A stretch of DNA of 64,000 nucleotides, from NCBI GenBank assembly GCA_963669455.1, contig OY770026.1, forward strand, positions 1,922,001 through 1,986,000. The letters run 5' to 3'. Source of the stretch: JAWKWH01 sp963669455. Its GTDB lineage: Bacteria > Pseudomonadota > Alphaproteobacteria > Rhizobiales > Rhizobiaceae. The notes beneath the pieces are model-generated. The model saw nothing but the letters and a program-made list of their open reading frames with translations. It did not search any database and had not been told where the DNA came from. The translations under genes and the position numbers were made by a program. Positions 59,223 through 64,000 of this stretch are shown here, in pieces. Each line of letters begins with the position of its first letter. Position 1 is the first letter of the stretch.

Positions 59223-60029
59223 TCAGCAAACCGTGTCATCGCATTCGCGCAGATTGGCCACCTTTTCAGACAACACCGCCTTACCGAGCGCACCGAAGAC
59301 GACCTCCTGCCCGACGATGTATGAGGGCGTTCCGGTGATGGAAAGGGACTCTGCGAGCTGGTAGGTTTTGCCGATTGCTTCCTGGATTTGCGGATTTTTC
59401 ATTTCCGCGCGAATGGCGGCTTCGTCTGCGCCAAACTCGGCGGCGATGCGCATGGCTTTGTCTTCATTGGCGCGACCGGGGCCATTTAACAGTTCGCGGT
59501 GGAAATCGGCATATTTGGCCGGGTAGAGTGCGCGAAAAGCCATTGAAACGACATGCGCCTTCTGGGAATCCGGCCCGAGGATCGGAAATTCCTTCAGCAC
59601 AAACCGCAGGTCGGAATCCTCTTGGATCATCGCATCCATATCGGCCATGGCGCGTTTGCAAAAGCCACAATTATAGTCAAAGAACTCGACGACGGTGACT
59701 TTGCCATCGGGATTTCCGGCAATGCCATCATAGTTGGCGTTGAAAATATCGGCCGATTGGTTTGAGATTACCGCTATTTGCGCGGCTTTTTGCGCTTCTT
59801 GCTGTTTGGATTCCAGTGCCGTTTGCACTTCCAGCATGATTTCGGGGTTTTCGAGCAGATAGTTGCGGACAATCGCTTCAATAGCGCTCCGGTCCAGTTC
59901 CGTCTCCTCGGCGGCGGCGATAATGACGGGTTCTGGAGCCGGGTCGGCGTTTCCCAGATTTAATCCCAAAATCAGCATGGCCGCTGAGACGGCAACCCCG
60001 CCAACGGCTGTAATGATTGTCTGTTTCAT
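59223..60029 (-). CDS. DsbA-family thiol:disulfide oxidoreductase
   Basis: The 268-aa protein has a membrane-anchor or signal segment (residues ~8-28), a coiled-coil-prone N-terminal region and a DsbA-type thioredoxin fold with C121-G-F-C124 in FFDYNCGFCKRAM, and the cis-proline loop ITGTPSYIVG. It probably oxidises or isomerises disulfides in the periplasm; a DsbG/ScsC-like role is also possible. It follows the M48 gene by 33 nt. Confidence 0.9.
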   Translation of the reverse strand: MKQTIITAVGGVAVSAAMLILGLNLGNADPAPEPVIIAAAEETELDRSAIEAIVRNYLLENPEIMLEVQTALESKQQEAQKAAQIAVISNQSADIFNANYDGIAGNPDGKVTVVEFFDYNCGFCKRAMADMDAMIQEDSDLRFVLKEFPILGPDSQKAHVVSMAFRALYPAKYADFHRELLNGPGRANEDKAMRIAAEFGADEAAIRAEMKNPQIQEAIGKTYQLAESLSITGTPSYIVGQEVVFGALGKAVLSEKVANLRECDDTVC

Positions 60030-60062
60030 GTTTCTGCTCCGTGGAGTGACATAAATTTGGGC

Positions 60063-61496
60063 CTATTTTCTTTTCTTGCCCGGAATTTTGAACTTGATGA
60101 TATCTTCCGCGCGCAGCCAGCCGGGCGAGCCACGTTTCATCTTTAGCTGGGCGCGTGTCGCAAAAATCTTGGCTTCCTGAAACTTGCCACTGTAAAAATG
60201 CTGCTCGGCTGTGGCGAGCTCTGCGCTGGGTACGTCACCAAGCCGGCCAAAGGCCTGCGCCATAAGGCGATAACCGGCCGGATTTTCACGATCCGCATTG
60301 ACGGCTTTTCTGAGAATTCCCAATGCTTTTTTCGTGCTTGCCGCATCGCCTGCGGCCAACAACGCATGCCCGTAGCCGACCTGCAACAGGCCGGACCGGC
60401 TTCTGTCCAGTTTGGCGGCCCGCGCATAGGCTTTTGCGGCTGCATTCGCCTTGTTGGCCTTCAGCAATATGTCGCCGCGAAGCTCGTGAAAATACGGATT
60501 TTTCGGCGCTGCCTTGATCAGGGCATCAGTCTTTTTCAGCGCGTCGCGGAGGTTTCCGTAAAGATAGGCCGAAATGGCATCGCCATAACGCGCTGCCACG
60601 CTGCGGCGGTTTTTGGAGAACATCCGTGTGACTGCGGACGGGCCTTGCGTGTAGGCGGCGATTTTCGCCCGCGCCATATCATGGCGTTGCTGTAGTGCCG
60701 CCGGATCGGCCTTGCCGTAATAGGGGCTTTCCTTGGCGAGCTTTGAAAGATTGGCGATGCGTTCACGGGGCAGGGGATGGCTAAGCTTGTAGGGATCGGT
60801 TCTGGAGCCCGACAGCGATAATGCGGATGCAAAGCGCTCAAAGGTGCGCAACATGCCCTTTGGCGACTGTTTGGTTTTTCGCAAATACTTTAGCGCCGAG
60901 CGGTCTGCCGTTGTCTCCTCGGTGCGCTGATAGCCCAAAAGACCGCGTCTGGCGGCTTCCGCGCCACCGGCGGCAATACCACCACCGGCGCCTGCGAGTG
61001 CATTGTTGCCTGACGCTGCGCCGGCGACCGTTGCGCCAGCGCCCAGCAGCATTGACACGATTGCGATGGTTTCGGCCCGCTTGAGCTGCTCTCTTAGGCG
61101 CTCCTGGTGCCTGCCTGCCAAATGTCCGGCTTCATGGGCGAATACGCCGATGATCTCATTGGGGGTCTCTGCGATCATCAGCGCGCCTGTGTTTACAAAC
61201 ATGCGCCGCCCGGCAACGAAGGCGTTGAAACTGGAGTTATTGACCAGGATGATATCGATGCCGGACCGGGACAGACCGGCAGCCTTGAATATCGGGCGCG
61301 CATAGTCGCCAACCAGAGCTTCGATCTCGGCGTCGCGCACGATCGGCAAGGAGCGGGATTGCGCTTGCGCTTGCCCGATGGGGGCAAGGGCGAACTGAAT
61401 GGCGCATAAAAGCGCGACCGCCAGATTGGCAATCGAACGACCCAGGCGGAAATGTTGCAAACCGGTCAGCATTGAAGGGAAACTCGTAAATGACAT
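60063..61496 (-). CDS. M48 metalloprotease with TPR repeats (BepA-like)
   Basis: The 477-aa protein has a signal peptide (residues ~1-46), an M48 peptidase domain with the zinc motif HEAGH (121-125) and ERANSEx-like downstream ligands (ETTADRSALKYL), and C-terminal TPR-like repeats from ~300. BepA degrades or assists misassembled beta-barrel outer-membrane proteins. The order rne-M48-dsbA-like-aroQ is conserved. Confidence 0.9.
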   Translation of the reverse strand: MSFTSFPSMLTGLQHFRLGRSIANLAVALLCAIQFALAPIGQAQAQSRSLPIVRDAEIEALVGDYARPIFKAAGLSRSGIDIILVNNSSFNAFVAGRRMFVNTGALMIAETPNEIIGVFAHEAGHLAGRHQERLREQLKRAETIAIVSMLLGAGATVAGAASGNNALAGAGGGIAAGGAEAARRGLLGYQRTEETTADRSALKYLRKTKQSPKGMLRTFERFASALSLSGSRTDPYKLSHPLPRERIANLSKLAKESPYYGKADPAALQQRHDMARAKIAAYTQGPSAVTRMFSKNRRSVAARYGDAISAYLYGNLRDALKKTDALIKAAPKNPYFHELRGDILLKANKANAAAKAYARAAKLDRSRSGLLQVGYGHALLAAGDAASTKKALGILRKAVNADRENPAGYRLMAQAFGRLGDVPSAELATAEQHFYSGKFQEAKIFATRAQLKMKRGSPGWLRAEDIIKFKIPGKKRK

Positions 61497-61635
61497 GATG
61501 TTGAATTGAAAGGGCTATTGAATACCCCTCATCAAGTTGTGATTGTCAGGTCATTTAGGCTTTTTAACGGCGCGGGCGGTGGCAACAGCTCAAAAGCGGC
61601 CGTTGTAACCGTTCCGCTCCCGGCAGGCGTCAACC

Positions 61636-64000
61636 TTAAAAGAAGCTCTTGCGCCTCCACCAGCCTTGCTTGCGCTGCGGTTCGGTTGCCGGTGTTTCGG
61701 CTTCACTTTCCGGCACCACCGATGTCACCATGGGCTCAACTGGCGGTGGCGGGGTGCTATCGGCCGGTTCAGCCTTTTTGCGCCGTGATCGCCGGGCCGG
61801 TTTTTCCTCAATCGCCGCCTGTGCCTCGTTGTCTGCGGTCTGTCCGGCCACATCGGCGGAAGATACCGTTTCACCGTCGGCGTCGGCCGGTTCAGTCTTT
61901 TTGCGGCGGGATCGTTTTGGCTTAACCGGTGCGGTTTCCGTTATGGCGGCATCGGTTGTCTCATCCGTCTTTTCAGCGGCTTCCGGCTGGGATTCAAACG
62001 GTGCTGTCTCCGCGACGATCTCGCCATCGGTTTCGTTGGCGGCAGCCGCCTCGGCATCAACTGTGTCAGAGGCGCTTGTCTCATCGACGGTCTCGTTCGA
62101 CCGGCCTTTCCTTCCGCCCCGTCTGCCGCGGCGTCTCTTGCGGCCGCTTGACGATCCGTCTTCAGTATCCGAATCGGAGCTTGAACCGGCATTGTCCGGT
62201 TCTGCCGGCGTATCACCGGCCGTGTCCGGCTGGGCCTCACTGTCGCTGCTGCGGCCGGATCTGCGGCGTCTGCGCCTGCGTTTCTTCTTGCCGCCGCCTT
62301 CTTCACCCTGATCGTTTTGTTCTTCCGTGACATCGCTGCCGGCATCATCGGGCGCTTCGACCAACTGATCTGCGGTAATGGTGACCGGCTGATCCGACTG
62401 GGCGCCCTTGACGATCTGGAAATGTTGCGCGCCAAGTGTCTGATCTGCCTCAATACTGATTGTCAGCCCGAAACGCTCTTCCAGCTCCGATAGGTTGGAG
62501 CGTTTGTTATTGAGGACATAAAGCGCCGTCGCTGCCGGTGTTCGCACCACAATATTATGGCCGGAATCCTTTAGAAGATATTCTTCAATGCCGCGCACGA
62601 CATGAAGGGCAACCGACGAATCTGATCTGATATGACCGGTCCCATGGCAGGCTTCGCAAGGCTGCATTGTGCTTTCAAGAACGCTTGCCCGGATGCGCTG
62701 CCTGGACATTTCCAACAATCCGAAATGGGAGATGCGGCCCACCTGAATGCGGGCACGGTCGTGTTTCAGGCATTCCTTCAGCCGTTTTTCGACTGCGCGG
62801 TTGTTGCGCTTTTCCTCCATGTCGATGAAGTCGATGACGACCAGTCCGGCAAGGTCGCGCAATCGCAATTGCCGGGCAACCTCTTCAGCCGCCTCAAGGT
62901 TGGTCTGTAGTGCTGTGTCTTCAATCGAGTGTTCGCGGGTGGAACGGCCGGAGTTGACGTCAATGGCCACAAGCGCTTCGGTCTGATTGATGATGACGTA
63001 GCCACCCGATTTCATCGTTACCTGCGGCTGCAGCATTTTGTCGAGCTGGGCTTCGATGCCGTTGCGGGCAAAAATCGGCACGTTTTCCTTGTAGGGCTGT
63101 ACCGCCTTGGCGTGGCTCGGCATCAGCATGCGCATGAAGCCCTTTGCCTCGCGATAGCCTTCATCGCCGGCAACAAGGATTTCGCCGATTTCCTTATTGT
63201 AGAGGTCGCGAACGGAGCGCTTGATCAGCGAACCTTCCTCATGCACGAGGGCTGGTGCGGTCGATTCAAGTGTCAGGTTCCGGATCGTCATCCAAAGCCG
63301 CATAAGATATTCATAATCGCGCTTGATTTCAGCCTTGGTCCGGTTGGCGCCAGCGGTGCGCAAGATCACGCCCATGCCCTGGGGCACGTCGAGTTCCTTG
63401 ACCACATCCTTCAAGCGCTTGCGGTCTTGAACATTGGTGATTTTCCGCGAAATGCCACCACCGCGCGCGGTATTGGGCATCAGCACGGAATACCGCCCGG
63501 CAAGCGACAGATAGGTGGTGAGTGCTGCGCCTTTGGTGCCGCGCTCCTCCTTGACGACCTGAACCAGAAGGATCTGGCGGCGCTTGATAACTTCCTGGAT
63601 CTTGTACTGGCGGCGAACCGGGCGGCGGCGGCTTGGCAGCTCTTCCAGCGCATCCTCGGCGCCAACCGATTCGACACCGTCGCCGTTTTCACCGCCGGCA
63701 TCGCCATTGTCATCTAACGGTTCGTTGTCTTTTTCCTTGGTGCGCTTGGTGCGGGCAGTCCGCCGGCTGCGCTTCTTTGGCACCGGCGCCTGCTCTTCCT
63801 CATCGCTATCCGCTTCGGCTTTTTCATCAGCCGTTTCGCGGTCTTCTTCTGTTGCCAGGTCTTCGGAGATGACATCGCCATGGACCGTTGCTGCCATGGC
63901 GGGGCCGCCGCGATTGTCATCCGGCTCATCATCAGGTGCGGGAGCTTCCCCTGCTACCTGGTCACTGCCCTTGCTTTGCTCACTGGCTTCGGCCTTCGGG
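61636..64000 (-). CDS. rne: ribonuclease E (5' truncated by window edge)
   Basis: RNase E starts most mRNA decay and processes rRNA. The frame stays open to base 64000, so the N-terminus lies outside. Visible in order: an acidic and Lys/Arg-rich insertion in the S1 region (63600-64000), typical of alphaproteobacteria; the catalytic DNase I-like part (AIDVNSGRSTREHS, LVVIDFIDME); the zinc-link motif CEACHGTGH; and a long disordered C-terminal scaffold with arginine-rich stretches and two near-repeats (RSRRKKTEPAD, RSRRKKAEPAD). The scaffold should recruit degradosome partners. Confidence 0.95.
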   Translation of the reverse strand, partial: PKAEASEQSKGSDQVAGEAPAPDDEPDDNRGGPAMAATVHGDVISEDLATEEDRETADEKAEADSDEEEQAPVPKKRSRRTARTKRTKEKDNEPLDDNGDAGGENGDGVESVGAEDALEELPSRRRPVRRQYKIQEVIKRRQILLVQVVKEERGTKGAALTTYLSLAGRYSVLMPNTARGGGISRKITNVQDRKRLKDVVKELDVPQGMGVILRTAGANRTKAEIKRDYEYLMRLWMTIRNLTLESTAPALVHEEGSLIKRSVRDLYNKEIGEILVAGDEGYREAKGFMRMLMPSHAKAVQPYKENVPIFARNGIEAQLDKMLQPQVTMKSGGYVIINQTEALVAIDVNSGRSTREHSIEDTALQTNLEAAEEVARQLRLRDLAGLVVIDFIDMEEKRNNRAVEKRLKECLKHDRARIQVGRISHFGLLEMSRQRIRASVLESTMQPCEACHGTGHIRSDSSVALHVVRGIEEYLLKDSGHNIVVRTPAATALYVLNNKRSNLSELEERFGLTISIEADQTLGAQHFQIVKGAQSDQPVTITADQLVEAPDDAGSDVTEEQNDQGEEGGGKKKRRRRRRRSGRSSDSEAQPDTAGDTPAEPDNAGSSSDSDTEDGSSSGRKRRRGRRGGRKGRSNETVDETSASDTVDAEAAAANETDGEIVAETAPFESQPEAAEKTDETTDAAITETAPVKPKRSRRKKTEPADADGETVSSADVAGQTADNEAQAAIEEKPARRSRRKKAEPADSTPPPPVEPMVTSVVPESEAETPATEPQRKQGWWRRKSFF

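Noticed and set aside
1..64000. CRISPR arrays, tRNA or rRNA genes, insertion sequences, prophage genes
   Set aside because: No spaced direct repeats, cloverleaf-like sequences, rRNA sequence, transposase or integrase could be recognised in the gaps between genes.

Overview
The window is a chromosomal segment of an alphaproteobacterium, most probably a member of the Rhizobiales (Hyphomicrobiales). The evidence is the S10-spc-alpha ribosomal operon running into an HtrA protease and rarA, an ATP12-family chaperone, an NDUFA12 homologue, DUF2155, DUF3126 and BTLCP proteins, a GlxA-type AraC regulator, a DUF1127-like small protein divergent from a LysR gene, and three copies of a ~106-bp double-palindrome repeat built like the RIME1/Bru-RS1 elements of Rhizobium and Brucella. 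I cannot name the genus. No rRNA, tRNA, CRISPR array, transposase or phage gene was seen.

1-13,000: the ribosomal super-operon, all on the + strand, from a truncated rplD through secY-adk and rpsM-rpsK-rpoA-rplQ, closed by a good intrinsic terminator. 13,000-18,730: + strand housekeeping genes (HtrA protease, rarA, HemG-like flavodoxin, crcB fluoride channel, RluC-type pseudouridine synthase, ATP12 chaperone). 18,725-23,730: a minus-strand accessory surface-polysaccharide block with an O-antigen-ligase-like membrane protein, two paralogous CelD/BioF2-like acetyltransferases (one frameshifted) and a PIG-L deacetylase. Three different palindromic elements are stacked between the two paralogues. 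23,850-27,460: a fused FAD oxidoreductase/aminomethyltransferase of the dimethylglycine dehydrogenase type, convergent with a GbdR-like regulator.

27,600-39,500: small proteins, a LysR regulator, an OmpA lipoprotein, moaA (its stop codon lies inside a repeat), DUF971, a LysE exporter, a rhodanese, two L,D-transpeptidases, an orphan SLATT 2TM protein, class I fumarase and a bile-acid:sodium-symporter-like protein. 39,490-47,970: radC, map and sfsA on the minus strand, two alpha/beta hydrolases, an enoyl-CoA hydratase, cysE, DUF3126, an unknown membrane-anchored protein, gamma-carbonic anhydrase and a BTLCP protease. 48,300-51,630: the third repeat, a double PilZ protein, a PAS protein, a candidate sRNA ending in an orphan terminator, a rhomboid and a CBS protein. 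51,867-53,977: an FNR/FixK-like box, gatB and a GNAT gene. 54,080-64,000: a secreted beta/gamma-crystallin protein, NDUFA12, DUF2155, and the minus-strand run rne (truncated), M48 protease, DsbA-like, aroQ, accB, accC, aat.

Most of the window is core genome: translation, protein export and quality control, envelope maintenance and fatty-acid initiation. The accessory interest lies in the polysaccharide block with its palindromes, the orphan SLATT protein, the crystallin protein, the orphan terminator before the rhomboid gene, and the FNR/FixK-like box before gatB. No complete, clearly novel multi-gene system can be proven from the sequence alone.
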